Assembly (NCBI GenBank): GCA_012861695.1
Contig: JAAOOA010000326.1
Location: 62,001 to 126,000 of the forward strand
DNA length: 64,000 bases
DNA from: Trematomus loennbergii
Taxonomy: Eukaryota > Chordata > Actinopteri > Perciformes > Nototheniidae
Direction: 5' to 3'
How positions within the stretch are numbered: the first letter of the stretch is position 1; the number at the start of each line of letters is the position of its first letter. Below, piece by piece: positions 63,878 to 64,000 of this stretch. A model generated the notes under the pieces. It was not told where the DNA came from. It was given only the letters and a program-made list of their open reading frames with translations, and ran no database searches. Made by a program: the position numbers and the translations under genes.

Positions 63878-64000
63878 GCTGACTCACTGGGACTCTGCTT
63901 TCTCTCTCACACTGCTCTCAGTCTGCTCTCTGGCTCTCAGGACATGTTTCAACATCAACCTGTTTCTGCTTGTGTCGATGGTTTCAACATTTTAAAACAA

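Overview
The window is vertebrate nuclear DNA, almost certainly from a ray-finned (teleost) fish. It holds six tandem copies of a kappa-like (teleost type 1, L1) immunoglobulin light-chain cluster. The teleost reading rests on compact clusters with one V, two J and one C, a V in opposite orientation to J-C, CL residues typical of the teleost L1 isotype, and fish-type LINE, SINE and MITE debris. There are no prokaryotic operons, CRISPR arrays, rRNA or tRNA genes that I can see.

Layout. Each cluster reads left to right: a long (GT)n tract; a V gene on the minus strand with its 12-RSS facing left; two J segments on the plus strand, each with a 23-RSS; a J-C intron with an enhancer-like motif cluster; and one CL exon on the plus strand. 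Cluster 1 is about 1.1-4.3 kb, cluster 2 18.0-21.2 kb, cluster 3 31.7-34.9 kb, cluster 4 40.8-43.9 kb, cluster 5 50.2-53.3 kb, and cluster 6 59.1-64.0 kb (3' UTR cut by the window end). Units 1 (about 1-16,856) and 2 (about 16,857-30,326) are long. They also carry the last exons of a junctophilin-like gene (plus strand) and a complete four-exon alpha-tubulin gene (minus strand). Units 3 (to about 40.1 kb), 4 (to about 49.68 kb) and 5 (to about 58.59 kb) have lost the tubulin gene by different truncations. Unit 4 keeps one junctophilin exon fragment. Units 3 and 5 end in a LINE fragment. Spacers hold a diverged tandem repeat with (AG)n tails, LINE and SINE pieces, an hAT-like insertion, a solo LTR-like element and nested MITEs whose presence or absence differs between units.

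Function. The 12/23 rule is satisfied only between V and J. The opposite orientation means joining by inversion. After joining, the V exon is spliced to J, which is spliced (phase 1) to CL. All six CL exons are open and nearly identical, and differ in a serine codon run (3, 6 or 8 AGC). Only the V of cluster 3 is fully open. The others carry indels that fall mainly in CDR1 and CDR2, or in FR1, leader or splice site. Both alpha-tubulin copies carry a lesion (a 4-residue in-frame loss in copy 1, a tail frameshift in copy 2). Both also lack the acetylatable Lys40. Several single-base differences, especially at 50.3-51.75 kb, may be consensus errors in a hard-to-assemble array.
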